A stretch of DNA of 64,000 bases from Campylobacter sp. MIT 21-1684 (GCF_026241315.1 NZ_JAPHNA010000003.1:86568-150567); one strand, 5' to 3'; shown: positions 25,658-35,820, counted from the first letter of the stretch. The notes: a model not told the origin generated them from the sequence alone. Program-made: numbers and translations.

Positions 25658-27781
25658 TTGAAAACAAAAAATTGTTTTGTAAGCTTGTGTATAGGCACTG
25701 CTTTATTCAACACCACAGCAAACGCCCAAGACGATTATGCACTAGATAAAGTTGTCATTACCGCAAATGGTTTTGAGCAAAACGTTGATTCAAGGCTAAG
25801 AAATGTTATGGTTATACAAGGAAAAGAACTTGAAAAATACTCATTTTCATCTCTTGAGTAGGCTTTAGAAAGAATAGCGAATCTTTCCTTGGTTGATTTT
25901 GGACTTGGAAAAAATGTAGATTTAAGAGGACAAGGTCAAAAAGCAAATGTTTCAGTAAAAATAATGATTGATGGAAAAACTCTCAATATGCTCGATAATG
26001 CTCACGGAGTAACACCGCTTGAGAGCATTGAACTTGAAAACCTCGAACGTATAGAAATAATCCCCGGTGGTGGGGCTGTGCTTTATGGAAATGGGACTCG
26101 CGGAGGTGTGATTAACATTATCACAAAAAACAAAAAAAATAATTCTTTTTCTTTTGCCCTTAAGAGTACAGGCTATGAAAATGGGAATCTTGGAGTTTTC
26201 TTCAATACACAGGCAAGTAAAAAAATCTCTGATTCTTTTAGTCTGCAAACAAGTTTTAGCACTTTCAATCAAAACGGCTCTCAAGAAGATTCAAATGAAA
26301 AAGGTTTTTCTTTTGCTTCAAAAGCTTTTATTGAGCAAAATGAAAATCAAAATCTCACTTTCGCTTATAGTTATTTTGAAAACACACATAAAGATACCGG
26401 TTATCTTACAAGGGCACAAATTCAAAGCAATCCATATCAAAAAGGATCAAGTGATATTATTGCCAGAACAAATACACCTGTTGTGAATTTTGATTTTCTA
26501 CAAATGTTTGGGGATAATTTACAAGTAAATATTTCAAGTCTTTACAGAAGACAAAATGTCTTTTATAAAAAAAATCTCTCACCTGTTACAATGAGAGGAA
26601 TGACGCTTAATGTCGATCGAGGAGGAAGTAATTTTGAAGACACTCTAGGAGAGCTTCATATCAAAAGCAAATACAGTTACAATAGTAATTCTTTTTTTAT
26701 TTTTGGCTATGATGCAAACCAACACAATGCAAGAAATATTTCTTTGCTTTCTTACGCTATTCCAAATATACTATCGCATAGAATGACATCTTCAACAAAT
26801 ATAAAAAAACAAAGCCATTCGTTATTTGTGCTTGGTTCGCATCAATTTTTTGAAAATTTTTTCTTAAGTGGTGGGCTAAGATATGAATATGCAAAATACA
26901 AATCCGCACGTTCCTCACTTTTTGATACAGGCAGAGCAAACCCATCACCTGTGTCTTTCACAATGAATCCAGAAAGACATCAAAATTATGCTTTTGAAAT
27001 CACTCCTCAAGTACAATACTCAAATACAGGTTCTTTATACGCAAAATTCGAACACGGTTTTATTTCTCCAACACCTTCTCAACTTGTCTCTCGCGACTCT
27101 TCGGGCTATTTTCCTTCAAATATTAAATCTGAAACTTATGATACTTTTGAAATAGGCATTAATGATTTTTTATGGGATTTTTATACTTTAAATGCAAATA
27201 TTTTCTATACTCAAAGCAAGGATGAAATTCAAAATATTATGAGTTCGCATTTTACAGGAGCGGCTTGGAGATACTATAATATAGACAAAACTCGTCGTTA
27301 TGGAGCAGAATTTTCCCTCTCGCAAAGTTTTTTTTACGACACGCTTCTTCTAAAACAAAACCTTAATTTTATCGAAGCAAAAATCACTCAAGGACTCAAT
27401 AAAGGCCACAAAATCCCTTATGTTCCTAAAGTAAAACTTAGTGCAGGCGCAGAATACACTTTTAGTAAAGAATTATTAGCTTTTATAAATTGTACCTATT
27501 CTTCTAGGAAAAAAGATGGCGGTATTGTTCAAACCAATGCACAAGCAGATCCTAATTCAACGAAAATAACTCAAATGGAATGGATGAAAGAATATTTTAT
27601 TACTGATATAGGAGGAGTTTATACCAAAAACAATTTAAGTATTCAAGCAGGAATTCGTAACTTATTTAATAAAACAATATTTCAATATCAAGGGTATAAT
27701 ATCATAGAAAATGGTGGAGAAAAACTTTATGGAGTTGGACAAGGAAGAAATTACTATGTAGAATTTAAATATGCTTTCTAA
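25658..27781 (+). pseudogene. chuA: TonB-dependent heme receptor ChuA, broken by an in-frame amber codon
   Basis: Outer-membrane heme receptor read from TTG at 25658. The signal peptide (about residues 1-23, ending TTANAQ), TonB box (DKVVITANG) and plug start are normal. Codon 68 is TAG at 25859-25861, in the context SSLE-stop-ALERIANLSLVDF. Relatives have Gln (CAG) there, so a single C-to-T change would explain it. The frame then stays open for about 640 codons through plug (IEIIPGGGAVLYGNGTRGG) and 22-strand barrel to a C-terminal aromatic (VEFKYAF). Otherwise undamaged, so the mutation looks recent. Internal re-initiation would lack the signal peptide. Confidence 0.9.
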
Positions 27782-28071
27782 ACATAATTAAAGTACTTTT
27801 TACTCATTTTTCGTCTCAATAAAATTTAAAAGCCAATGTTGCATTGAATAGAAAATTATAATGGAAAATGTATGCTCTATAAATCTAGCTTTAAAAACTT
27901 TTACGAAGAATTTTTTTTATCAACATAATGAATTGAAACAATACTATTAACTAAGGCTTTACTTAAAAAGTCTAAATTCTTTTTTAGATAAAAAACCTTT
28001 TAGTTTAAATAAAGAATATTTGGTATTTATCTTGTAAAAATTATTTACAATAATCCTATTAAAGGAAGAAA
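27782..28071. other. Gap where chuB and chuC are expected
   Basis: 290 AT-rich bases with no coding frame. In C. jejuni this position holds the heme permease (chuB) and ATPase (chuC) genes. I see no remnant protein sequence of either. A TACAAT -10 candidate at 28046-28051 and AAGGAAG lie before chuD. Confidence 0.7.
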
Positions 28072-28881
28072 ATGAAAAAAATATTTTTGTTATGTTGTTT
28101 ATTTTTCACACTTGGCTTTTCAAAACAAAGACTTGTAGTACTTGACCCTGCAAGTATAGAAACGCTTTATATGCTAGGAGCAGAAAAAGAGATTGTAGGC
28201 ATTGCTCCTTTACAACATACAGATATTTACCCAAAAGAAGAAACTTCAAAACTTCCAAATATAGGAAATGCTTCTCATGTTTCTTTAGAAGAAATTTTAA
28301 ACCTTAAACCTACTTTAGTAATTTTAAATAAATATTACTTGAATTTAGAAGATACACTAAAAGTTTTAGGTATTAAAACTCTTTATATGCAAACACAAAA
28401 ATTAGACGATATGAAAACAAACATTAAGATACTAGCAAAAATTGTAAATAAAGAAAAAGAAGGCAAAAAACTTATAGAAGATTTTGAAGCAAAGCTAGAA
28501 TCTTTGCGTCTTTATCCTTTCAATCAAACTGGAATATATCTTTACTCAGGTAATCCTTTAATGGGTTTTAGCGACAATTCTCTAATAGGAGATATCTTAA
28601 AACTTATAGGTATAAAAAATCTTGTTTCAAAAAATAAACTACAAAGATGTGTCATTCTACCTCAAAAGGTCTTAGAGAAAGATCCAGAAATTATAATCTT
28701 TGGAACAGGAATCAATAAGGACGAATTATTGGAAGATAATCCTCTTCTCAAAAAGACAAAAGCGCACAAAAATGGACAAATATATTTCAATCCAAACAGT
28801 TCCATTTTATTACGTCTAAGCCCTAAAATTGTAGAAAGAATTGAGGAATTCAAAGAAAATTTACGTACAGGCAAATTCTAA
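28072..28881 (+). CDS. chuD: Periplasmic heme-binding ABC transporter protein (ChuD)
   Basis: Cluster 8 / TroA-fold substrate-binding protein, 269 residues, with a signal peptide (about 1-18) ending GFSKQR. Conserved landmarks of the heme/siderophore-binding family are LVVLDPASIETLYMLGAEKEIVGIAP, SLEEILNLKPTLVILNK, and the C-terminal AHKNGQIYFNP. Position after chuA supports the ChuD call, but it may bind another iron or cobalamin ligand. No cognate permease/ATPase is adjacent here. It overlaps the convergent map gene by 4 bases. Confidence 0.82.
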   Translation: MKKIFLLCCLFFTLGFSKQRLVVLDPASIETLYMLGAEKEIVGIAPLQHTDIYPKEETSKLPNIGNASHVSLEEILNLKPTLVILNKYYLNLEDTLKVLGIKTLYMQTQKLDDMKTNIKILAKIVNKEKEGKKLIEDFEAKLESLRLYPFNQTGIYLYSGNPLMGFSDNSLIGDILKLIGIKNLVSKNKLQRCVILPQKVLEKDPEIIIFGTGINKDELLEDNPLLKKTKAHKNGQIYFNPNSSILLRLSPKIVERIEEFKENLRTGKF

Positions 28882-29636
28882 CTCAAAGAAAGAATTTCCG
28901 CCTTACCATCTATAACGGCAAAACAATGTTCATAATGGGCACTATTTAGCCCATCAACACTTCCCGCATCCCATTTACCTTGATAATGCTTAGGTGTACC
29001 ATCTTTTTGGCATATCATAGGTTCTACACAAAAAACCATACCATTTTTGATTTTCGGACCGCTTGTTGCCTTAACTCCTTTCTCAAGATAATTAGGAATT
29101 TCAGGCTCTGTGTGAGGACTTTGTCCTATACCGTGACCACAATAACCGCGTAGAGGAACAAAACCTCGAGAAGTGATAAATTCTCCCAAAGCTAAAGACA
29201 ATTCTTTAAATCGCATTCCTTCTTTAATAAGTCCAGCAGCATAATACAATGTATCCTTAGCGCAAGCTATAAGTTCTTCATCTTTTTTTGAAATTTCACC
29301 TATGGCTATGGTTCTTGCCGCATCACCATAGTACCCATCTAAAAAAGTCCCAACATCAAGACCTAAAATATCTCCTTCTTTTAAAATTTTTTCATCAGGA
29401 ATTCCGTGAATACAAACTTCATTGAGTGAAGTACAAATAGCCCCGCTAAATCCATACAAACCTTTGAAAGAAGGTTTAGCTCCACAAGAAAGGATAAATT
29501 CCTCCGCCATTGCGTCAATTTCCTTTAAACTCATTCCTATTCTGATATTTTGTTCCAAAAAGTCCAAAGTACGTGCTACTATATTATTTGCTTTTCGCAA
29601 CTTGTCTATTTGTGCTGGTTTTTTTATATCAATCAT
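28878..29636 (-). CDS. map: Methionine aminopeptidase
   Basis: Removes N-terminal Met from nascent proteins; 252 residues, type I. The five metal ligands are visible in order: Asp in DVGTFLDGYYGDAA (two Asp), His in GYCGHGIGQSPHTEPEIPN, Glu in GMVFCVEPMI and Glu-equivalent in the C-terminal AHYEHCFAV region. Starts MIDIKKPAQIDKLRKANNIV. Two bases separate it from murI. Confidence 0.97.
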   Translation of the reverse strand: MIDIKKPAQIDKLRKANNIVARTLDFLEQNIRIGMSLKEIDAMAEEFILSCGAKPSFKGLYGFSGAICTSLNEVCIHGIPDEKILKEGDILGLDVGTFLDGYYGDAARTIAIGEISKKDEELIACAKDTLYYAAGLIKEGMRFKELSLALGEFITSRGFVPLRGYCGHGIGQSPHTEPEIPNYLEKGVKATSGPKIKNGMVFCVEPMICQKDGTPKHYQGKWDAGSVDGLNSAHYEHCFAVIDGKAEILSLS

Positions 29637-29638
29637 CT

Positions 29639-30391
29639 CTATTCCTCATCATAACAAAGCCAAATTTTGGCTGTATTTTTCAAAGCATTTAAATCACTTG
29701 TTGCATAAAAATGTAATTTTGCTTTGTGTTTAAGGCTTTTTAATTTCTTATGCTTTTTCAAAAATTTGACGATAGCATCGCCTGAATGAATCAATTGTGT
29801 CTTTTTACCAAAATATTCCTGTAAAGCTTTTGAAAGAAAAGGGAAATGGGTGCAGGCTAAAATTACCACGTCCGGCACGGTAATCGTTTTAAAATAGTAT
29901 TTAAAAGCACTCTGAAGGAATTCACCCTCAAAAATTCCCTCTTCTACCATTGGTACAAAAAGCCCTGTTGCAAGGGCTTTAACATTCGTAAAACCTTGTT
30001 TTGCGAGTCGAATTTGATATTCTTTAGAACGAATAGTTGCCTTTGTACCTATGATAAGAATTTCTTTCTCTTTTTCTTTTAAATTTGCCTTTGTGGCCTC
30101 AACACCAGCATCTATAACTCCATAAACGGGATATTCAGCCTTAGCTCTCAAAGCCTCTAAAGCATAGGCACTTGCTGTATTGCAAGCAACAATAAGCATA
30201 TCAATTTTAAAAGGGGTAAAAAATTCTAAAGCTTCAAGACAAAATTTAATGATAGTTTGTTTATCTTTTACTCCATAAGGCACTCTAGCTGTATCTCCAT
30301 AATAAATTACTTCATCAAAAAGTTTTGCTTCATAAAGTGTCCTTAAAACGCTTAAGCCTCCAACACCACTATCAAAAACTCCCACTCTCAT
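29639..30391 (-). CDS. murI: Glutamate racemase
   Basis: Makes D-glutamate for peptidoglycan; 250 residues. The two catalytic cysteines lie in VACNTASAYALEAL (about residue 70) and ILACTHFPFLSKAL (about 180). The start MRVGVFDSGVGGLSVLRTL carries the acidic substrate motif DSGVGG. In tandem with map and the downstream lipoprotein gene on the same strand. Confidence 0.97.
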   Translation of the reverse strand: MRVGVFDSGVGGLSVLRTLYEAKLFDEVIYYGDTARVPYGVKDKQTIIKFCLEALEFFTPFKIDMLIVACNTASAYALEALRAKAEYPVYGVIDAGVEATKANLKEKEKEILIIGTKATIRSKEYQIRLAKQGFTNVKALATGLFVPMVEEGIFEGEFLQSAFKYYFKTITVPDVVILACTHFPFLSKALQEYFGKKTQLIHSGDAIVKFLKKHKKLKSLKHKAKLHFYATSDLNALKNTAKIWLCYDEE

Positions 30392-30392
30392 A

Positions 30393-30866
30393 TCAATTCT
30401 TTAAAACAAATCTTCTTGCACCTAAATATCTTGTTTTCCAATATGAATTTTCAAGACTAACCTCTCTTACTCCACCTTTTACAGAAAGATGAATAAACTT
30501 ATTTTCACTTGTGTAAATGCCGACGTGGAGTCCATTGGGACCCCTGCCTGTTTTAAAAAATACCAAATCTCCACTTTGTAACTGTGATTTTGAAATTTTC
30601 AAACCAGAATGAAGTTGCGCAACAGTGGTACGTGGAATAGAAATTTTAAAAGAATATAAAGCATTTTGAGTAAAAGCAGAACAATCGGCTCCTTTTTTTG
30701 TCATTCCACCTAAAACATAAGGAGTTTTGCTCCACTCTTTTGCCATCTTCTTTAATTTTTCTTCTACCTCTAAAGATTTCAAAGAAATATTATAAGAAGT
30801 ATTTTGATACAAAGCACAAGCACTAAAAAAAAGTACAATAGTGCTAAGCAAAAATATTTTCATCAT
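30393..30866 (-). CDS. NlpC/P60-family lipoprotein peptidase
   Basis: Likely cleaves peptidoglycan stem peptides in the periplasm; 157 residues. Lipoprotein signal: [21 protein letters not shown] with Cys at about 16. The P60 catalytic triad fits Cys in KGADCSAFTQ (about 64), His in GLHVGIYT and His in KFIHLSV. I set the start at 30866 because the ATG overlaps the nhaA stop by one base (TAATG) and puts the lipobox at the N-terminus. The frame to 30920 reads through nhaA. Corresponds in position to Cj1653. Confidence 0.87.
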   Translation of the reverse strand: MMKIFLLSTIVLFFSACALYQNTSYNISLKSLEVEEKLKKMAKEWSKTPYVLGGMTKKGADCSAFTQNALYSFKISIPRTTVAQLHSGLKISKSQLQSGDLVFFKTGRGPNGLHVGIYTSENKFIHLSVKGGVREVSLENSYWKTRYLGARRFVLKN

Positions 30867-32035
30867 TATGATAGTTTTGCAAAAAATCGCAGATAAATAA
30901 AACCAAAAATCCCAGAACAAAGTGAAGCTATAAGTATAGAAAGATTATCAACATAATCAAAAATATCACTTACCTCATAAGCAAGTCCATCAATAAACAA
31001 ACTCATAGTAAAACCTATACCTGTAAGTATGCAAATTCCATATAACTGCTTTAAATTTGCGCCTTGAGGAAGTTCTGCAAATTTCAATTTTATAGCAAGA
31101 TAAGAAAATAAAAATACTCCTAACTGTTTTCCTAGAAAAAGCCCTAAGAAAATTCCTATACTTACACCAGAAAAAATATCTTTTATATCAATGTTTGATA
31201 AATTTACTCCAGCATTTGCAAAAGCAAAAAGTGGCAAGATAACAAAAGAAAGCCAAAATCTGAGACTTTCATAAATATTTTCTAAAAATTCTTCACCATT
31301 TTTTGTATTCATAGGAATAAAAAATGCTGTAATAATTCCAGCTAAAGTCGCGTGTACCCCGCTCTTGAGTACGCTCACCCAAAGTATAATAGAACAAATA
31401 AAATAAAAAGAAGCACGGGTAATGTGAAAAAGATTGAGAATTAACATAGCTATAATGGCAATACCGCTGATAATAAAAGCAAAAATAGAAAGTTCTGTGG
31501 TATAAAAAATCGCAATAATTAAAATAGCTCCCACATCATCAAAAATAGCTAAAGATAAGAGAAAAATCTTTAAACTGCTTGGAATGTGCTTTCCACACAT
31601 CATTAAAATTGATAAGGCAAAAGCTGTATCTGTGGCTGTTGGAATTGCCCAACCTTTTAAGATATAAGTATTTCCAAGATTCACAAGAACAAAGAACAAA
31701 GCCGGTACTAAAATACCACCTAAAGCAGCACAAAGAGGGAGGACAATGTTTCGTGGATTCTTTAACTCACCATGGATAAATTCTTTCTTCAATTCAAGCC
31801 CTATAGCAAAGAAAAAAACAGAAATGAGTCCATCATTTATCCAAAGTAAAAGAGGTTTGTTTAGTTCAAATTCCCCTATACTGAAACCTGCCCTAAGATT
31901 TAAAAATTCACCATATATACCACTTAAAGAACCATTTTGTATAAACAAAGCAAGAAAAGTACAAAGTATCAGCAGAATTCCGCCAAAAGCTTCATTAAGC
32001 ACTAAAGTTTTTATTCTTATTAAGGCATTGTTCAT
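30866..32035 (-). CDS. nhaA2: Na+/H+ antiporter NhaA (copy 2)
   Basis: Electrogenic sodium/proton antiporter, 389 residues, with 11-12 membrane helices. The NhaA signatures GLELKKEF (helix 2-3), [15 protein letters not shown] with the essential Asp pair region ([15 protein letters not shown]), and [15 protein letters not shown] near the C-terminus are intact. Its start overlaps the preceding nhaA stop by 4 bases, so the two are cotranslated. Roles in pH and salt tolerance are inferred from the family. Confidence 0.95.
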   Translation of the reverse strand: MNNALIRIKTLVLNEAFGGILLILCTFLALFIQNGSLSGIYGEFLNLRAGFSIGEFELNKPLLLWINDGLISVFFFAIGLELKKEFIHGELKNPRNIVLPLCAALGGILVPALFFVLVNLGNTYILKGWAIPTATDTAFALSILMMCGKHIPSSLKIFLLSLAIFDDVGAILIIAIFYTTELSIFAFIISGIAIIAMLILNLFHITRASFYFICSIILWVSVLKSGVHATLAGIITAFFIPMNTKNGEEFLENIYESLRFWLSFVILPLFAFANAGVNLSNIDIKDIFSGVSIGIFLGLFLGKQLGVFLFSYLAIKLKFAELPQGANLKQLYGICILTGIGFTMSLFIDGLAYEVSDIFDYVDNLSILIASLCSGIFGFIYLRFFAKLS

Positions 32036-33180
32036 CGCACAATCTTAAGATAAATATAACCTAAAATAGCACTTAAAAAACTTGCAATTAAAATAGCAAG
32101 TTTGTCTGCATATTCAAAAACATTACTATTTTGATAAGCAAGTCCATCAATAAACAAACTCATAGTAAAACCTATACCTGTAAGTATGCAAATTCCATAA
32201 AATTGGTTATACTTCACACTTTGAGGCAGACTTGCAAGTTTCAATTGTATAGCTATATAACAGAAGAAAAAAACTCCAAGCTGTTTTCCTAAAAATAATC
32301 CAAGAATAATACCAAGACTTACAGGAGAAAGGACAGCAGAAAAGTCCATACCTCTTACATCTATACCAGCATTTGCAAAAGCAAAAAGCGGCAAGATAAA
32401 ATAAATAACCCAAGGATTGAGATCTTTATAAACTTCGTGTAAATAAGGCTTTTTGTTTTTTTTATCTAAAGGAATAAATAAAGCGATAATTACTCCGGCT
32501 AAAGTTGCATGTACTCCACTTTTTAACATAGCTATCCAAAGTACGACTCCAACTAAAACATATAAAGAAAGGTGGGTAACATGAAAATAATTAAGAAAAA
32601 ACAAAATAACAATACAAAAAAGACAAAGAAAGAGTGCAAAAGTTGAAAGTTCGCTTGTATAAAACAAAGCAATGATTATTATTGCACCCAAATCATCAAA
32701 AATTGCAAGAGAGAGTAAAAAAAGTTTTAAACTTGTTGGAATTTTATTACCTAAAAGCATCAAAATTCCAACGGCAAAAGCAATGTCAGTGGCTGTTGGT
32801 ATTGCCCAGCCTTTCATTGCAAAATCGTGATTACAATTAATAGCAACAAAAAACAAAGCTGGTACAATCATTCCACCTAAAGCTCCAAATATAGGCAAAG
32901 AAACGGCACGAATGTTTTGAAGCTGCCCACGTACAATCTCATATTTAAGCTCAAGCCCGATACAGAGAAAAAAAATAGCAATCAAACCATCATTGATCCA
33001 TAAATCAAGAGGCTTAGAAATTTGAAAATCATCAAAGCCGACTGTAAAAGTAGCTTGGAGAAAATCGGTATAAATCACACTTAAAGAAGAATTCTTGCAA
33101 AATAAAGCAAAGAAAGTGAAAAACACAAGTAAAATACCCGGGAAAGTCTCACTTAAAACAATTTTCTTTATAGTATGCAT
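32032..33180 (-). CDS. nhaA1: Na+/H+ antiporter NhaA (copy 1)
   Basis: Second antiporter of the tandem pair, 382 residues. The same signatures are present: [57 protein letters not shown]. The two copies share long nearly identical blocks at protein and DNA level (for example around 31020 and 32160) but differ elsewhere, consistent with an old duplication that may undergo gene conversion. AGGAGAAACG precedes the ATG, with a TATAAT about 60 bases upstream. Confidence 0.95.
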   Translation of the reverse strand: MHTIKKIVLSETFPGILLVFFTFFALFCKNSSLSVIYTDFLQATFTVGFDDFQISKPLDLWINDGLIAIFFLCIGLELKYEIVRGQLQNIRAVSLPIFGALGGMIVPALFFVAINCNHDFAMKGWAIPTATDIAFAVGILMLLGNKIPTSLKLFLLSLAIFDDLGAIIIIALFYTSELSTFALFLCLFCIVILFFLNYFHVTHLSLYVLVGVVLWIAMLKSGVHATLAGVIIALFIPLDKKNKKPYLHEVYKDLNPWVIYFILPLFAFANAGIDVRGMDFSAVLSPVSLGIILGLFLGKQLGVFFFCYIAIQLKLASLPQSVKYNQFYGICILTGIGFTMSLFIDGLAYQNSNVFEYADKLAILIASFLSAILGYIYLKIVR

Positions 33181-33239
33181 CGTTTCTCCTAAAATAATTT
33201 AATGTATTCTTTAATGGAAGTAGTAATAAACAATATAAA

Positions 33240-33245
33240 ATTATA
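33240..33245 (-). promoter_or_regulatory. Candidate -10 box for the nhaA pair
   Basis: TATAAT on the minus strand, 60 bases before nhaA1, just after the terminator of the small upstream gene. Confidence 0.5.
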
Positions 33246-33285
33246 TCGAAAAAATACTAAATAAATAATTAGAAGCTTTTGTTTT

Positions 33286-33310
33286 AGAAAAATAGGGCAA
33301 AAACTGCCCC
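33286..33310 (-). terminator. Intrinsic terminator of the small YjfB-like gene
   Basis: On the minus strand GGGCA-GTTTT-TGCCC followed by TATTTTTCT. The hairpin is 13 bases after the stop codon at 33323. Confidence 0.8.
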
Positions 33311-33322
33311 ATTGTAAGATAT

Positions 33323-33490
33323 TTAGGCATAAATATCTAATAAACCATTAGAACTCGTTGTCTGTTGGTTTTGAGTATTCTCTTGCATACCCTCAATGAG
33401 CTTTGCTGCTAATTGCTCATTCGTGTCTATTGATTTTTTCAAGACCGAAGTATTTACTGACGTAAAAAGATTAGCAATATTCAAATCCAT
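33323..33490 (-). CDS. 55-residue small protein resembling YjfB-type putative motility proteins
   Basis: Encodes MDLNIANLFTSVNTSVLKKS and onward to NGLLDIYA, 55 residues. GGAGGAT precedes the ATG and an intrinsic terminator follows, so it is a real monocistronic gene. The layout (short N-terminal MDI/MDL segment, central amphipathic helix with KK and EQLAAKLIEGMQ, polar Gln/Asn/Thr-rich tail) resembles the small YjfB family found in flagellated bacteria. I am not certain of the family. It occupies the position of Cj1656. Confidence 0.65.
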   Translation of the reverse strand: MDLNIANLFTSVNTSVLKKSIDTNEQLAAKLIEGMQENTQNQQTTSSNGLLDIYA

Positions 33491-33554
33491 AAGATCCTCC
33501 TTGATTGTAATTTTGAGATATTCTTATATCGGTTATATTTATAAAAACTTGAAC

Positions 33555-34478
33555 TTAATTGATAAAAAATTCCTCTATGCTCTTTCGCATCGATATTTCA
33601 TCATTAATACTATTAACCAAAATTCTAAAATTACAAGAATCTCGAAGTCCTTTAGAATACTCATACAAATGTTTTTTAAAAATATTTATACCTTGAGTAT
33701 TGTAGTGCTTTATCATCTCTTCAAAATGAGTAAGGACAATCTCTTTTTTCAAAGCATTATCTACGCTTTTTCCATATTTTATTTCATAAAAAATCCAAGG
33801 TTTTCCTATACTTGCTCGACCTATCATCAAACCATCGCAAGCGGTAGTTTCATAGACTTTTTTTGCATTAGAAGAATCAATATCTCCATTTGCAATAACG
33901 GGAATTGTAACACTTGCCTTAGCTTGTGCTATGGAATCATAATCAGCCTTTCCGCTATAAAGCTGTTTTCGTGTACGTCCGTGAATGCTGATAAAATCAA
34001 CTCCAAGTTCTTCGCAAATTTTTGCCATTTTTTCCGGATATTTTTCATTAAAACCGAGTCTGAATTTAACACTCGTAAGCTTCTTTCTTGTGGCATCTTT
34101 AATTGTTCCAACAAGACTTTTAAAAAGTTCTAAATCCTTAAGTAAAGCACTTCCTGCACATTGCTTTATGACTTTATTTACAGGACAACCACAATTAAAA
34201 TCTATCCCATCAACAAAATCCATATCATTAAGCATTTGCACTGCTTTTTTCAGCACCTGTTTTTGACCACCTGCTATTTGCACGATATAAGGATTTTCAA
34301 GTTCTGCTTTTTTCAACATATGCAGAGTTTTTGAACTTTGAAAAACCAAAGCATTGGAGCTTATCATTTCACTTATCGTAACATCGACACCAAATTTTTT
34401 AACAAGATTACGAAAAGGTAAGTCTGAAAAACCTGCCATAGGAGCAAGAAAAAGAGGTTTTTTGCTAAAATCTATCAT
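33555..34478 (-). CDS. dusB: tRNA-dihydrouridine synthase (Dus family)
   Basis: Flavin enzyme that reduces uridine in tRNA D-loops; 307 residues. Characteristic PLFLAPMAGFSDLPFRNL at the start, FNCGCPVNKVIKQCAGSAL with the catalytic Cys (about 101), ISIHGRTRKQLYSG, and VIANGDIDS. DusB subfamily assignment is likely but not proved. Its start overlaps the upstream membrane-protein gene by 4 bases. Confidence 0.92.
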   Translation of the reverse strand: MIDFSKKPLFLAPMAGFSDLPFRNLVKKFGVDVTISEMISSNALVFQSSKTLHMLKKAELENPYIVQIAGGQKQVLKKAVQMLNDMDFVDGIDFNCGCPVNKVIKQCAGSALLKDLELFKSLVGTIKDATRKKLTSVKFRLGFNEKYPEKMAKICEELGVDFISIHGRTRKQLYSGKADYDSIAQAKASVTIPVIANGDIDSSNAKKVYETTACDGLMIGRASIGKPWIFYEIKYGKSVDNALKKEIVLTHFEEMIKHYNTQGINIFKKHLYEYSKGLRDSCNFRILVNSINDEISMRKSIEEFFIN

Positions 34479-35461
34479 TGAATAAAAGAAACAAGATCTA
34501 CTGCAATATTTTTCTCACGAAGCACCAAAAAAGCTTTAAAATCGTTAAATTCTTTCTCATCGCTACGAATTTGTTCTCTTAATTCATCTAAAAGCCCAAA
34601 TTCGCTTAAAAGATACAAATATGCCCGTAAAGCTTCACTGTTTTGCTCTTTTATCTTCTTAAAAATCCCTAAAAGAGCATCAGGTTGTAATGCCTTTACA
34701 CTCATTTTTGCCACGCTAAGATACTGTTCTTGATTGAAATTTGAATGGGCTAAAAGTACTTCATATTCTGCTTCACTCAATTTTAAATCACCATTTTGAA
34801 ATCGTTTAAATAAAGAAAGCACTTGGTATGCCTTTTTAGGTACTTTATTGTTTTTAATCTGTTCATAGCTACCTTTTTTAAGCAAATTTTCAAAGGCAAG
34901 TTCTTCGTATTCATCTTTCAACTCATAACAATTTTTAACTTTAGCATAAGCATAATTTATGTCATTATTAATACGATTTTTTTCATTTTGCAATAAAAGT
35001 ACATTATTGTGCTCAAGTTTTAATTTACTAAGATTAACATACTCTCCTCTTTTCACTCCGTCTATAAGATCTAATATTTCATTAGTTTTAGGAAATTCTG
35101 GATTCTTCTGATGATTTTTAAGCATTTTAACAAGTTCTTCAACAGAACGAAATTCTTTAGTACTAAAATTGCTTTTAGGTTCTTTCTCTAAAAGCAAATC
35201 AATAATCAAATTTTCAAATTTTGCAGCATCTTTGAAAAAATGCTTAAATTTTAAAGAGCGTAAAAAACCATAAAAACTCATATGCAATAAAGAAAAAAAG
35301 AAAAAAAGCACAAGAGGTATAATAAACCACACTGCCACAGGAAGGTGCAAAGAAAAATTAGCTATACTAAGAGTGTATTCTCCCAAATCAAGATAAAAAA
35401 CAAAAGCAGCAATAATAGCTATATAAATGAAACTTGCTAAACTAAACAATCTCGTTTTCAT
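34475..35461 (-). CDS. Conserved membrane protein of unknown function (Cj0124-like)
   Basis: 328 residues from ATG 35461, chosen for AAAAGGAG 6 bases upstream and an ATGA overlap with dksA; a longer frame reaches 35491. Two N-terminal hydrophobic helices (about 8-25 and 36-60) anchor a long, Lys/Glu-rich helical cytoplasmic region with repeats of LKNHQKNPEF- and FKRFQNGDLK-like helices. No catalytic motif is visible. It is consistently next to dus and dksA in Campylobacter, so it may be part of that operon. Function unknown. Confidence 0.85.
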   Translation of the reverse strand: MKTRLFSLASFIYIAIIAAFVFYLDLGEYTLSIANFSLHLPVAVWFIIPLVLFFFFSLLHMSFYGFLRSLKFKHFFKDAAKFENLIIDLLLEKEPKSNFSTKEFRSVEELVKMLKNHQKNPEFPKTNEILDLIDGVKRGEYVNLSKLKLEHNNVLLLQNEKNRINNDINYAYAKVKNCYELKDEYEELAFENLLKKGSYEQIKNNKVPKKAYQVLSLFKRFQNGDLKLSEAEYEVLLAHSNFNQEQYLSVAKMSVKALQPDALLGIFKKIKEQNSEALRAYLYLLSEFGLLDELREQIRSDEKEFNDFKAFLVLREKNIAVDLVSFIQ

Positions 35462-35811
35462 AAATTCTCCTTTTCTATATTTTGACGACATACTATGCAG
35501 TACTTTGCGTGAGGCTTTACATTGAGTCGTTTTATAGGAATTTCTTCATCACACGATTCGCAAATCCCGTAAGTTCCATTTTTAATCTTTTGTAAAGATT
35601 CTTCTATATCATACAATTCTTGCTTTAAATTTGCACTAATAGCTAAATCAATTTGCGAACCTGTTTCTATGACAGAAAAATCAACGCTATCGCTAGGAAC
35701 GCTATTGTGTAAAGCTTCTATTTCTTTAGAATTACTTTGCAAATTCTCAGCTATACTTTGCTTTCTTTTTTCCAAAAAATCCTTAAAGATTTGCATCTCA
35801 CTATTTTTCAT
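35458..35811 (-). CDS. dksA: DksA/TraR-family transcription factor
   Basis: A 117-residue RNA polymerase secondary-channel regulator acting with ppGpp. Coiled-coil N-terminal half with the zinc finger CESCDEEIPIKRL...YCIVC at residues about 87-111 (C-x2-C-x17-C-x2-C). C. jejuni DksA-like protein controls stress and virulence traits. Ten bases downstream of rlmH in the same operon. Confidence 0.93.
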   Translation of the reverse strand: MKNSEMQIFKDFLEKRKQSIAENLQSNSKEIEALHNSVPSDSVDFSVIETGSQIDLAISANLKQELYDIEESLQKIKNGTYGICESCDEEIPIKRLNVKPHAKYCIVCRQNIEKENL

Positions 35812-35820
35812 TTTTCTATC

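Noticed and set aside
33396..34133. 245-residue plus-strand frame over dus
   Set aside because: Antisense to a clear Dus protein; composition (Phe, Ile, Ser, Cys rich) is a shadow pattern.
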